Below, piece after piece: positions 16,946-24,039 of a DNA stretch of 25,105 nt; position 1 is the first letter of the stretch, and each line of letters begins with the position of its first letter. Below the pieces are notes generated by a model. That model did no database searches. It was not told the DNA's origin and worked only from the letters and a program-made list of their open reading frames with translations. The translations under genes were made by a program, and so were the position numbers. The DNA lies in the NCBI GenBank assembly GCA_028095445.1, contig JAOHCJ010000011.1:1-25105 (forward strand). The letters are read 5' to 3'. This DNA comes from Candidatus Pelagibacter sp. GTDB taxonomy: Bacteria > Pseudomonadota > Alphaproteobacteria > Pelagibacterales > Pelagibacteraceae.

Positions 16946-17140
16946 ACGAAAATAGAAGTTAAAGACAATAATATTGAACAAGCTCTTAGAGTTCTTAAAA
17001 GAAAGCTACAGCGTGATGGATTCTTTAAAGTTGTTAAGCTTAAAAGTGTCTATGAAAAGCCCTCTGAAAAGAAAAAAAGAATTCTTCAAGAAAATATTAA
17101 AAGAGTTAAAAAGTTAAATAAACTTAAGAATAGAATTTAG
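16946..17140 (+). CDS. rpsU: 30S ribosomal protein S21, apparent ACG start
   Basis: bS21 sits near the anti-Shine-Dalgarno end of 16S rRNA and helps initiation. The product reads KIEVKDNNIEQALRVLKRKL followed by a basic tail ending KKLNKLKNRI, typical of S21. The frame has no ATG, GTG or TTG at the right place. A TTG at 16934 overlaps the ribosome binding site GGAGGT (16936-16941) and so cannot use it. The codon 5 nt after GGAGG is ACG at 16946, exactly where the family's Met falls (M-KIEVKDNN), giving 64 residues. I therefore annotate an ACG start; a sequencing error or recent ATG-to-ACG change is the alternative. The tRNA gene begins 6 nt after its stop. Confidence 0.88.
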   Translation, partial: TKIEVKDNNIEQALRVLKRKLQRDGFFKVVKLKSVYEKPSEKKKRILQENIKRVKKLNKLKNRI

Positions 17141-17146
17141 ATATAC

Positions 17147-17223
<77 letters not shown>

Positions 17224-17229
17224 AATCCA

Positions 17230-17910
17230 ATGAATAAAAACAAAAATCTTATATATTCTAATAATCATTTAAAAATGATTGATAGAATAATTGTCAAAAA
17301 AAGACTTGAGATAGTTAAGATTATAAATAATCAAATAAAAGAACATGGGATTAAGGAAGTCTTGGATATTGGTACTACAGCAGACATGGAAAATGAAAGT
17401 AGTAATTTAATAGCTAAAAAATTAGAGGGTGTTAACTATTTTAAATCTATATCTGATCAAGAAATCAATTCACCTTTTTTTAAAAAAAAATTAAAAAAAT
17501 CTATAACAGAAAAATTTTCTGAAGAAGAAATAAAAGAATTTTCATCAGATTTAGTGATATCAAATGCTACACTTGAACATGTTGGTAATTTTTTGGAACA
17601 AAAAAAAATGGTATCAAACATAATTAATCTAAGCAAAAAACTTTTTATAATATCTACTCCTAATAGATTTTATCCAATTGATTTTCATACAAAATTGCCA
17701 TTAATTCATTGGTTGCCTAAAAGTGTACATAGAAAAATTTTAAATTTTCTTGGAATGCACTTTTATGAGAAAGAAGAAAATTTAAACTTGCTAGGTTTAA
17801 ATGAAATAAAAAATTTATTAGATATTAAAGACATATCTTATAAGATTGCTTCAATTAAGCTATTATTTTTCAAGTCAAATTTTGTTGTTATTGGAAAAAA
17901 GAATAATTAA
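17230..17910 (+). CDS. Class I SAM-dependent methyltransferase, substrate unknown
   Basis: A 226-residue protein with a degenerate Rossmann methyltransferase core. Motif I is VLDIGTTADMEN (about 44-55, lacking the usual GxG run), an acidic post-I region is not clear, and motif IV/V is DLVISNATLEHVGN (107-120). A segment FIISTPNRFYPIDFHTKLPL (139-158) follows, seen in methyltransferase-11 type proteins acting on lipids, quinones or sugars. No membrane helix or signal is seen. The ATG is only 6 nt after the tRNA CCA end and has no ribosome binding site, so after tRNA processing its message would be nearly leaderless. The gene converges on pntB. The substrate cannot be deduced. Confidence 0.8.
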   Translation: MNKNKNLIYSNNHLKMIDRIIVKKRLEIVKIINNQIKEHGIKEVLDIGTTADMENESSNLIAKKLEGVNYFKSISDQEINSPFFKKKLKKSITEKFSEEEIKEFSSDLVISNATLEHVGNFLEQKKMVSNIINLSKKLFIISTPNRFYPIDFHTKLPLIHWLPKSVHRKILNFLGMHFYEKEENLNLLGLNEIKNLLDIKDISYKIASIKLLFFKSNFVVIGKKNN

Positions 17911-17925
17911 TTGTAATTTTTAAAT

Positions 17926-19323
17926 TTAAAGATTTTTAGTTATATCTTCTGTCATTTTTTTTGCATCGGCAAATAACATTAAAGTATTTTCTTTATAAAA
18001 TAAGTCATTGTCTATACCAGCATATCCAGGTGACAAGCTTCTTTTTACAAAAAGTACTGATTTACATTTTTCTACATCTAAAACTGGCATTCCATATATT
18101 GGACTTTGTGGATCAGTTTTGGCTACTGGATTTGTCACGTCGTTAGCTCCAATTACAAATGCAACATCTGCGTTAGCAAAATCATTATTAATTTCCTCTA
18201 ATTCAAATACTTCATCATAGGGAACATTAGCTTCTGCTAATAAAACATTCATATGTCCTGGCATTCTTCCAGCAACTGGGTGTATAGCATAAGAAACTTT
18301 AATATCATTCTTTTTAAGTGTATCTACCATTTCCCTCAAAGCGTGCTGAGCCTGTGCCACAGCCATTCCATAACCTGGAACAATTATAACTGAAGATGCA
18401 TTCTTCATCAAAAATGCTGCATCTTCTGCATTTCCACTTTTAACGGGTCTTTGTTCTTTGTTTACTGAGGACGAAGATTGTTCAACTGCACCAAACCCTC
18501 CTAAAATTACATTAAAGAAAGAACGGTTCATACCTTTGCACATTATATATGACAAAATTGCACCTGAAGATCCCACCAAAGCTCCTGTGATTATCAATGC
18601 GGTATTTTCTAGCGTAAAACCAATTCCTGCTGCTGCCCAACCAGAATAAGAATTTAGCATTGATATAACAACTGGCATATCTGCACCTCCTATTGGAATT
18701 ATCAATAAAAAACCAATCAAAAAAGAAATAGCTAATAAAATCCAAAATAAATTTGAAGATTGAGTTGAGCATAAGAGATAAGTTACAACAACTATTGAAA
18801 TTAATATTATAGCATTAAGTGGATGTTGGCCTTTAAATGTAATTGGTGAACCAGACATTATTCCTTGAAGTTTTAAAAAAGCAATTATTGATCCTGAAAA
18901 CGTTACAGCGCCAACTGCTGCACCAATTGACATTTCAATCAAACTTCCAAGCTTAATGTCTCCTGGATATCCTAGATTAAAAGCTTGTGGATTTAAAAAG
19001 GCTGCTATTGCAACAAATACTGCTGCAAGACCTACAAGACTATGAAAGCCAGCTACAAGCTCTGGCATAGCTGTCATGGGTATTTTGTATGCTATAAATG
19101 CACCAATTAATCCACCTATTAAAATAAAAATTAAAACGTAAACAAAACCACTTGAAAAATTTCCTGTTGATAAGAATGTGACTGTTATTGCAATTACCAT
19201 TCCTAGAATTCCAAAAAAGTTACCTTGTCTAGATGTCTCTGGTGAAGATAAACCTCTTAATGCTAAAATAAATAATACACCTGAAATTAAATAAAAAATT
19301 GCTGATAAATTTGCTGATATCAT
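17926..19323 (-). CDS. pntB: NAD(P) transhydrogenase subunit beta
   Basis: Membrane and NADP(H)-binding subunit of the proton-pumping transhydrogenase, which uses the proton gradient to make NADPH from NADH. The 465-residue protein has a series of membrane helices over about residues 1-265. The C-terminal dIII domain then shows VIIVPGYGMAVAQAQHAL, HPVAGRMPGHMNVLLAEANV, FVIGANDVTNPVA and KRSLSPGYAGIDNDLFY. Its start overlaps the pntAB stop by one base. It is the last gene of the unit and meets the methyltransferase tail to tail 15 nt away. Confidence 0.98.
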   Translation of the reverse strand: MISANLSAIFYLISGVLFILALRGLSSPETSRQGNFFGILGMVIAITVTFLSTGNFSSGFVYVLIFILIGGLIGAFIAYKIPMTAMPELVAGFHSLVGLAAVFVAIAAFLNPQAFNLGYPGDIKLGSLIEMSIGAAVGAVTFSGSIIAFLKLQGIMSGSPITFKGQHPLNAIILISIVVVTYLLCSTQSSNLFWILLAISFLIGFLLIIPIGGADMPVVISMLNSYSGWAAAGIGFTLENTALIITGALVGSSGAILSYIMCKGMNRSFFNVILGGFGAVEQSSSSVNKEQRPVKSGNAEDAAFLMKNASSVIIVPGYGMAVAQAQHALREMVDTLKKNDIKVSYAIHPVAGRMPGHMNVLLAEANVPYDEVFELEEINNDFANADVAFVIGANDVTNPVAKTDPQSPIYGMPVLDVEKCKSVLFVKRSLSPGYAGIDNDLFYKENTLMLFADAKKMTEDITKNL

Positions 19324-19631
19324 TATTTATCCTTTTTCTTCTTTTTATACATCGCAAGCATTCTTTGAGTGACTAAAAATCCTCCAAAAATATTTATTGC
19401 CGCTAACGATATAGCTAAAAATCCAAAAATACTTGAAGAATTAAAAATATTCTCAGAGTCTCCAGCCAGTCCAGCGATGATAGCACCCACAATAATTACT
19501 GATGAAATAGCATTTGTTACAGACATTAATGGAGTGTGTAAAGAAGGTGTAACACTCCACACAACATAATAACCAATAAATACTGAAAGGATAAAAATAC
19601 TTAGTCTAAATATAAAGGGGTCTATTTCCAT
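19323..19631 (-). CDS. pntAB: NAD(P) transhydrogenase subunit alpha part 2
   Basis: A 102-residue membrane protein corresponding to the C-terminal membrane part of the E. coli PntA chain. Three or four helices are visible: residues 8-29, about 33-56 (LMSVTNAISSVIIVGAIIAG) and 67-88, with a short Lys-rich tail. In alphaproteobacteria PntA is commonly split in this way. It lies 4 nt behind pntAA and overlaps pntB by one base, so subunit stoichiometry is likely set by coupled translation. Confidence 0.96.
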   Translation of the reverse strand: MEIDPFIFRLSIFILSVFIGYYVVWSVTPSLHTPLMSVTNAISSVIIVGAIIAGLAGDSENIFNSSSIFGFLAISLAAINIFGGFLVTQRMLAMYKKKKKDK

Positions 19632-19635
19632 AGTT

Positions 19636-20724
19636 TTATTTAATTAGTGTTTTTTCAATTATTTCATCTTCTAAATTTATATTAATTTCATTTTTTTCTT
19701 TATCATATAAATTTGAAACAAAATTAAATACATTTTTTGCATATAAATTTGATGCAGAAATTGGAAGTTTGTTTAGAATATTTGTTTCTCCCATAATTCT
19801 AACTCCATTTTTTTCTATTACTTTATTTACTTGAGATAAAGCGGTATTTCCACCTTGAACAGCAGCTAAATCATAAATTACTGAACCAGATTGCATAGCA
19901 TTTATCATATTCTCTTTGATTATTATTGGTGCTTTTTTTCCAGGAATTAAAGCAGTGCAAATTACTATATCAATTTTTTTCAAAGTTTCACCTAGTAGAT
20001 CTTCTTGTTTTTTTTTAAAATCTTCTGAAGCTTCTTTTGCATAGCCTCCTTCAGTTTCAAGATTTTCTGCACCCTCAACTGTTAAAAATTTTCCCCCTAA
20101 ACTCTCAACCTGTTCTTTAGAAGCCATTCTGACATCTGTAGCAAAGACGATTGCCCCCATTCTTTTTGCTGTTGCAATTGCTTGTAAACCTGCAACTCCC
20201 GCTCCAACAACTAACACTTTTGCTGCAGGAACTGTACCTGCTGCAGTCATCATCATTGGTATAGCTTTTTCAAAATTAGCAAAAGACTCGATAACCGCCT
20301 TATAACCTGCAAGATTTGCTTGAGAAGAAAGTATATCCATAGACTGAGCTCTCGTTATTCTTGGCAGTAATTCTAAAGAAAAAACATTAATATTTTTTTT
20401 TATTAAAGCTTCTATTTTTTCTTTATTGTTGTAGGGGTTAAAAACTCCAATAAGTGTTAGTTTTTCTTTGATATGTAAAATTTTATTTTCAGGAAGTAAG
20501 CCTAGTTGAATAATAATATCTGAGCTTGATATGATTTCATTTTCATCCTTAGAAAATTTTACTCCAAATTTTATGTATTCACTATCTTTGAATCCTAGAT
20601 GTTCACCATATTTTTCAGGTAGAGAAACTTCAAGACCAAGTAAAACGTATTTTTTTGCAATCTCAGGTGTGATGGCAATTCTTTTTTCAATTTTTTTATC
20701 TTCTGAAACTGAAGCAATTTTCAT
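19636..20724 (-). CDS. pntAA: NAD(P) transhydrogenase subunit alpha part 1
   Basis: Soluble NAD(H)-binding dI subunit of transhydrogenase (362 residues). Signatures are KIASVSEDKKIEKRIAITPE at the N-terminus, LLPRITRAQSMDILSSQANL near 121, the Rossmann segment VLVVGAGVAGLQAIATAKRM near 171, and a mobile-loop region rich in Glu/Gly. It resembles alanine dehydrogenase, but the split neighbours pntAB and pntB settle the identity. It begins 9 nt after the subunit IV peptide gene. Confidence 0.98.
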   Translation of the reverse strand: MKIASVSEDKKIEKRIAITPEIAKKYVLLGLEVSLPEKYGEHLGFKDSEYIKFGVKFSKDENEIISSSDIIIQLGLLPENKILHIKEKLTLIGVFNPYNNKEKIEALIKKNINVFSLELLPRITRAQSMDILSSQANLAGYKAVIESFANFEKAIPMMMTAAGTVPAAKVLVVGAGVAGLQAIATAKRMGAIVFATDVRMASKEQVESLGGKFLTVEGAENLETEGGYAKEASEDFKKKQEDLLGETLKKIDIVICTALIPGKKAPIIIKENMINAMQSGSVIYDLAAVQGGNTALSQVNKVIEKNGVRIMGETNILNKLPISASNLYAKNVFNFVSNLYDKEKNEININLEDEIIEKTLIK

Positions 20725-20733
20725 ATAAGAAGT

Positions 20734-20844
20734 CTATAACAAGAATAAAGCCATTAGAACTAAAACTAGGATTACAGCGACAGTTCCCCACAGTACAAAT
20801 TTAGTAAAATTATTCCAGGTGTTTTTATGGTTTTCATTGTCCAT
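20734..20844 (-). CDS. aa3-type cytochrome c oxidase subunit IV family peptide
   Basis: Short gene I translated by hand: a 36-residue product, MDNENHKNTWNNFTKFVLWG followed by a hydrophobic helix (about residues 17-36) ending ALFLL. A polar N-terminus with a Trp, an aromatic/Lys junction and a single C-terminal helix match the bacterial aa3 oxidase subunit IV family (CoxIV, PF07835), which in alphaproteobacteria often sits beside pntAA. It lies 5 nt after rpmJ and 9 nt before pntAA. Its size makes it easy to miss in annotation. The family call is from form and context. Confidence 0.8.
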   Translation of the reverse strand: MDNENHKNTWNNFTKFVLWGTVAVILVLVLMALFLL

Positions 20845-20849
20845 AAAAA

Positions 20850-20975
20850 TTACTTCTGTCTTGCTTTAAATTTTGGATTAGTTTTATTTATTATATAAAC
20901 TCTGCCTCTTCTTCTAACTAATTTAGAATTAAGGTCTCTTTTTTTTAAGGATTTTAATGAGCTTTTAATTTTCAT
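20850..20975 (-). CDS. rpmJ: 50S ribosomal protein L36
   Basis: bL36, 41 residues, [20 protein letters not shown] then [20 protein letters not shown], matching the cysteine-free alphaproteobacterial form. The reading frame stays open upstream into the 5S rRNA, but homology places the start at the ATG at 20975. That ATG is only about 10 nt after the 5S 3' end, and the spacer is all A/T with no ribosome binding site. The protein is a structural part of the 50S subunit, like its neighbour 5S rRNA. Confidence 0.96.
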   Translation of the reverse strand: MKIKSSLKSLKKRDLNSKLVRRRGRVYIINKTNPKFKARQK

Positions 20976-20985
20976 AATTTTTTTT

Positions 20986-21102
20986 AGCCGGCAATGTCCT
21001 ACTCTTCCGTGCCTTAAGACAAAGTACCATCGGCGCTGAAGGGCTTGACTTCCGAGTTCGGAATGGGATCGGGTATTACCCCTTCGCAATAATCACCGGC
21101 AC
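20986..21102 (-). rRNA. rrf: 5S ribosomal RNA
   Basis: About 117 nt on the minus strand. The terminal helix pairs GCCGGTGAT (complement of 21092-21100) with the 3' end ATTGCCGGC, and the conserved loop CCCATTCCGAACTCGGAAG is present, as is GATGGTACTTTGTC in the 3' half. The ends are set by helix pairing and are accurate to a few bases. No 23S or 16S lies upstream within the 4 kb visible, so this 5S gene is separate from the main rRNA operon. Confidence 0.95.
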
Positions 21103-21116
21103 TGCCTTATACCCAC

Positions 21117-21122
21117 ATTATA
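21117..21122 (-). promoter_or_regulatory. Candidate -10 element of the 5S rRNA
   Basis: TATAAT on the minus strand (complement of 21117-21122) ends about 15 nt before the mature 5S 5' end, the right distance for a short precursor. The -35 region is only A/T-rich with no clear TTGACA. If real, this promoter would serve 5S, rpmJ, the oxidase peptide and pnt together. Confidence 0.4.
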
Positions 21123-21212
21123 TCTAAGAGTAAATAGTTAAATTAAAATTAATAATAATAGATTTTAAGCCCTTTTTGATAGGCGAAGTGAAAATTGAAC
21201 TTAATACCTTTG

Positions 21213-21902
21213 CTAGTTATATTTCTTTTTATTTTTAAAAAGAAATTCAGCTAAATAAAAATCTTCAACATCATCAATGTCTAGTCCATAATATTTAATC
21301 AATTCAAACATAAAAGGTTTTTTTCCTAACCTATTTTTAAATTTAAAATAATTATCCCTTGAATTAAGAAAAATAGCACTGTTGATTTTATTTAATGGTT
21401 TTATATCCTGAGTTCTTGGCCATTTTGTTTTTTTATAATCATAATTGATAGATTTAACATCATCCCAGATAAATCCTTTAACTTTGGTTATAGTCATCAA
21501 TGAGTCATTTTTGTCTTTTATAACTCTTTTGTATTTTTTAATTACCTCATCATATATTTTTGGGCCAACAAATGGTGAGGTTACATGTGTCCATAAAATA
21601 TGTCCATCTGGAATAATTTTCATAGCATGTGAAATTAATTTTTGTGTTATCGTATGATCTTGAGACAATGACTCATCATCTCTTTTGTGTATAATTATTT
21701 TTTTACTTTTTAAATTTTTTGCAAAATTTATAATTTGTTGATCGTTTGTTGATAAGTAAATGTTATTTATAAGTTTTGCTTTTAGCAATTGATTAAGTTT
21801 AATCTTAACTAGACCAAAGTTTATATTTGCAAATTTTCTTTTATTCTTATTTTTAACTCTATTACTTTTTTTTTTACATGGAAGGAATGCATTAATAATC
21901 AT
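21213..21902 (-). CDS. NeuA-type CMP-sugar synthetase (acylneuraminate cytidylyltransferase family)
   Basis: Predicted to activate a 2-keto-3-deoxy sugar acid (sialic, legionaminic, pseudaminic or Kdo type) with CTP. The 229-residue product has the N-terminal nucleotide loop LPCKKKSNRVKNKN (Ser13, Arg15, Lys19, Asn20 in the conserved spacing), STNDQQI, RDDESLSQDH, ILWTHVTSPFV, NSAIFLNSRDNYF and the C-terminal GLDIDDVEDFYLAEFLF. All are family landmarks. It is last of a three-gene set with a cyclase-like gene (13 nt upstream) and a dehydrogenase, and is probably transcribed with them. The sugar is not predictable. Confidence 0.85.
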   Translation of the reverse strand: MIINAFLPCKKKSNRVKNKNKRKFANINFGLVKIKLNQLLKAKLINNIYLSTNDQQIINFAKNLKSKKIIIHKRDDESLSQDHTITQKLISHAMKIIPDGHILWTHVTSPFVGPKIYDEVIKKYKRVIKDKNDSLMTITKVKGFIWDDVKSINYDYKKTKWPRTQDIKPLNKINSAIFLNSRDNYFKFKNRLGKKPFMFELIKYYGLDIDDVEDFYLAEFLFKNKKKYN

Positions 21903-21915
21903 AATTGTTTACTTC

Positions 21916-23019
21916 TTACTTTATTAACCTTAAAATTGACGTTTTAACTAATTCTTGCTTAAAATTAGAAACAATTCTTGGATTTCCTATTCCATTCAGT
22001 AATACAAATCTAATTCCTGTATGATCTTTTTTTTTATCCTTTGAAATATTTTTGTAAATAATGTTTAACATTTGTTTTTTACTTTTTGAGAACTTTTTAA
22101 TATGTAGAGGAAAACTATATTTTTTAAAAAGACTTACATGATCATTATATAAATTTTTTATTTTAAAAAATTTTTCAGCCATATAAGCAACACATAACAT
22201 TCCTAATGCCACTGCTTCTCCATGCCTATAATGTTCTAACTTTAAATTAAGGGAACTTTCAATTGCTTGACCGATTGTATGTCCATAATTTAAAAACATT
22301 CTAACATTTTTTTCTCTTTCATCTCTTTGTACTAATCCAATTTTAATTTTTATAATCAATGAAATCATTTTAAGAACAGTTTTTTTATCTTTGTTTAGAA
22401 TTTTTTTATAATTATCAGACATGAACTTAGTTTGACTCTTGCTGCTTATTAAGACTGACTTTATTACTTCAGATAACCCAGATATAAAATCTCTTTGCGG
22501 CAATTGTTTAATGAAATTATAATCACATAAGATCAACTTTGGATGAAAATAATTTCCTATTGCATTAATATTATTATTAAAATTAACAGCTACCTTACCA
22601 CCAATACTACTGTCTATTTGGGCTGTAAGTGTTGTTGGTATTGAAACTAAATTCATACCTCTATAAAAAACAGAAGCAGCAAAACCACCTAAATCTCCTA
22701 TTGTTCCCCCACCTAAAACCACTAAAGTGGAATCTTTGGAAAAATTATTTTTTTCTAAAAAATTTACAATTTTAAGTAGATTTTTAATATCTTTGCATTT
22801 TTTTCCTGCAATAATTTTTAAAAAACTATATTCAAAATTACTTTTTTTGAAAATTTTATTAATTATTTTCCCGTGTTTTTTCATTAAATTATGGTCGATA
22901 ACTACTAGTACTTTTTTAGATTTTGTAAATTTTGATATTTCTTTAGGTAAATGCTTCAAGACATCAGTCCCAATTTTTATAGGATAGGAAAATTGATTTA
23001 CTTTAGCTTTAATGATCAT
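21916..23019 (-). CDS. 3-dehydroquinate synthase-like protein with altered active site
   Basis: Member of the DHQ synthase / sugar-phosphate cyclase family (367 residues). Conserved parts are NAD-binding LGGGTIGDLGGF (102-113), RGMNLVSIPTTLTAQIDSSI (120-139), GGKVAVN, LSEVIK (metal ligand Glu184, Lys187), the Arg240 region, GHT (His247) and HGEAVALGM (His266). Two usually invariant residues differ. The second His of GHTxGH is Gln251, and the Lys of GKNxIG is Ile151. AroB normally serves aromatic synthesis, but its setting between a dehydrogenase and a CMP-sugar synthetase, plus these changes, suggests a paralog in surface-sugar synthesis. It could still be the only AroB; the rest of the genome would tell. 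Confidence 0.85.
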   Translation of the reverse strand: MIIKAKVNQFSYPIKIGTDVLKHLPKEISKFTKSKKVLVVIDHNLMKKHGKIINKIFKKSNFEYSFLKIIAGKKCKDIKNLLKIVNFLEKNNFSKDSTLVVLGGGTIGDLGGFAASVFYRGMNLVSIPTTLTAQIDSSIGGKVAVNFNNNINAIGNYFHPKLILCDYNFIKQLPQRDFISGLSEVIKSVLISSKSQTKFMSDNYKKILNKDKKTVLKMISLIIKIKIGLVQRDEREKNVRMFLNYGHTIGQAIESSLNLKLEHYRHGEAVALGMLCVAYMAEKFFKIKNLYNDHVSLFKKYSFPLHIKKFSKSKKQMLNIIYKNISKDKKKDHTGIRFVLLNGIGNPRIVSNFKQELVKTSILRLIK

Positions 23020-23022
23020 AAT

Positions 23023-23775
23023 TTAATAAGAAGTCCACCCTCCATCTATATATATAGTATTCCCTGTAATATAAGATGATTCTTCTGACAACATAAAAGT
23101 TATTAGATTTGCAACTTCTTTGCATGTGCCCCATCTTTTCAATGGAGTTCGTTCTATTGTGAACTTGTACATTTTAGGTAATTTTTTTTGAAAACTGCTA
23201 GCATAACTTGATTTAATAAAACCAGGGCAAATTGTATTTACTCTAATATTTTTGTTAGCTAGCTCTACTGCCAAAGATTTTGAAAGTCCTATTATACCAC
23301 TTTTAGTCATTGCATAACCACTTAGATCTTTAAATCCTCTAGGACCAACAATAGAAGAAATATTTACTATAGATGAAGATTTTTTTTTCATTAGACTTGA
23401 AAATAATTGGGAAAGTTTAAAAACTGATTTTAAGTTATTTTCTATTACATAGTCTAAATCGTGTTTTGTTATATTGTCAAATTTTTTTCTTTGTCTTATA
23501 CCAGCATTATTTACTAGGCCATCTATTTTTTTCATACTTTTTTTTATTAATAAAAAAAATTTGTTAATGTCATTTTCCTTTGTAACATCTCCACAGTAAG
23601 CCAAAACTCTTTTTGGTACATATTTTTTTTTTATACGATCTATGTCTGACTTGGATCTTGTAATTAAAGCGACATTTGCCCCACTTTTATATAGTCGTTC
23701 TAAAGTTGCCTTACCGATTCCTTTGCCACCACCAGTTAAAACAAAATTTTTTCCTTTAAAATTATACACCATCAT
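23023..23775 (-). CDS. Short-chain dehydrogenase/reductase
   Basis: Classical SDR of 250 residues. Cofactor motif TGGGKGIG at 14-21, NNAG at 89-92, Asn114, catalytic Ser140/141 in NISSIVG, Tyr154 and Lys158 in GYAMTKSG, and a C-terminal ITGNTIYIDGGW. The residue after strand 2 is Arg (ALITRSKSD), which often goes with NADP(H). It resembles FabG-type and sugar-oxidising SDRs; the substrate cannot be read from sequence. It is first of the three-gene set, 3 nt before the cyclase-like gene. A 9-bp inverted repeat lies 24-44 nt upstream of its start. Confidence 0.9.
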   Translation of the reverse strand: MMVYNFKGKNFVLTGGGKGIGKATLERLYKSGANVALITRSKSDIDRIKKKYVPKRVLAYCGDVTKENDINKFFLLIKKSMKKIDGLVNNAGIRQRKKFDNITKHDLDYVIENNLKSVFKLSQLFSSLMKKKSSSIVNISSIVGPRGFKDLSGYAMTKSGIIGLSKSLAVELANKNIRVNTICPGFIKSSYASSFQKKLPKMYKFTIERTPLKRWGTCKEVANLITFMLSEESSYITGNTIYIDGGWTSY

Positions 23776-23798
23776 AACTCAGCGATTTATTTAGTTTT

Positions 23799-23819
23799 TA
23801 TGTTCAAAAATTGAACATA
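23799..23819. promoter_or_regulatory. Perfect inverted repeat upstream of the SDR gene, possible operator
   Basis: TATGTTCAA and TTGAACATA are exact 9-bp arms around AAA. The repeat is centred about 34 nt upstream of the dehydrogenase start. It is not followed by a U tract on either strand, so it does not look like a terminator. It is unlike the directly repeated GTTC-N7-GTTC LexA site of alphaproteobacteria. A dimeric repressor site is possible but unproven. Confidence 0.4.
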
Positions 23820-23964
23820 TCAAAATAATACTCATTTGCAATTCAATTTTTTTTGAATAAGTGTTATTTTCTTTAATCTTATTTAATTTTACTCGTACTG
23901 TTTTATGGTCCCCTTCTAATTAATAAACTACTCTCATACTTTATTCATATGGTGAATGATTAAT

Positions 23965-24039
23965 TGGTGGGGAATGTTGGTTACGCTCCAACTACCCCTC
24001 GAATGTCAATCGAGTACTCTACTATTGAGCTAATCCCCC
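23965..24039 (-). tRNA. Atypical tRNA-Val-like gene (GAC anticodon)
   Basis: On the minus strand 75 nt fold into a full cloverleaf with encoded CCA: acceptor GGGGGAT/ATTCCCC (one G.T), D-stem GCTC/GAGT, anticodon stem CTCGA/TCGAG around TTGACAT (U33, anticodon GAC, A37), five-base variable loop, and T-stem GTTGG/CCAAC. T8, A14 and A21 are present. The elbow is abnormal: the T-loop is AGCGTAA instead of TTCRANY, and the D-loop AATAGTA has a single G where GG is expected. It could be a divergent working tRNA, a decaying copy, or a tRNA-like element. Confidence 0.6.

Noticed and set aside
18512..18772. Second minus-strand frame inside pntB
   Set aside because: Out-of-frame shadow of a clear pntB; no start signal or family.
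20976..21089. Protein-coding extension of rpmJ upstream of its ATG
   Set aside because: The open frame continues, but this stretch is the 3' part of the 5S rRNA and the product would have a non-family N-terminus.
23841..23858. ATTCAA/TTGAAT inverted repeat
   Set aside because: Short arms of A/T-rich sequence around a T run; expected by chance here.
23965..24039. Plus-strand tRNA reading with a GTC anticodon
   Set aside because: The reverse strand also shows a seven-base loop with U33, but only the minus strand gives the acceptor stem with CCA and the T8, A14 and A21 positions.
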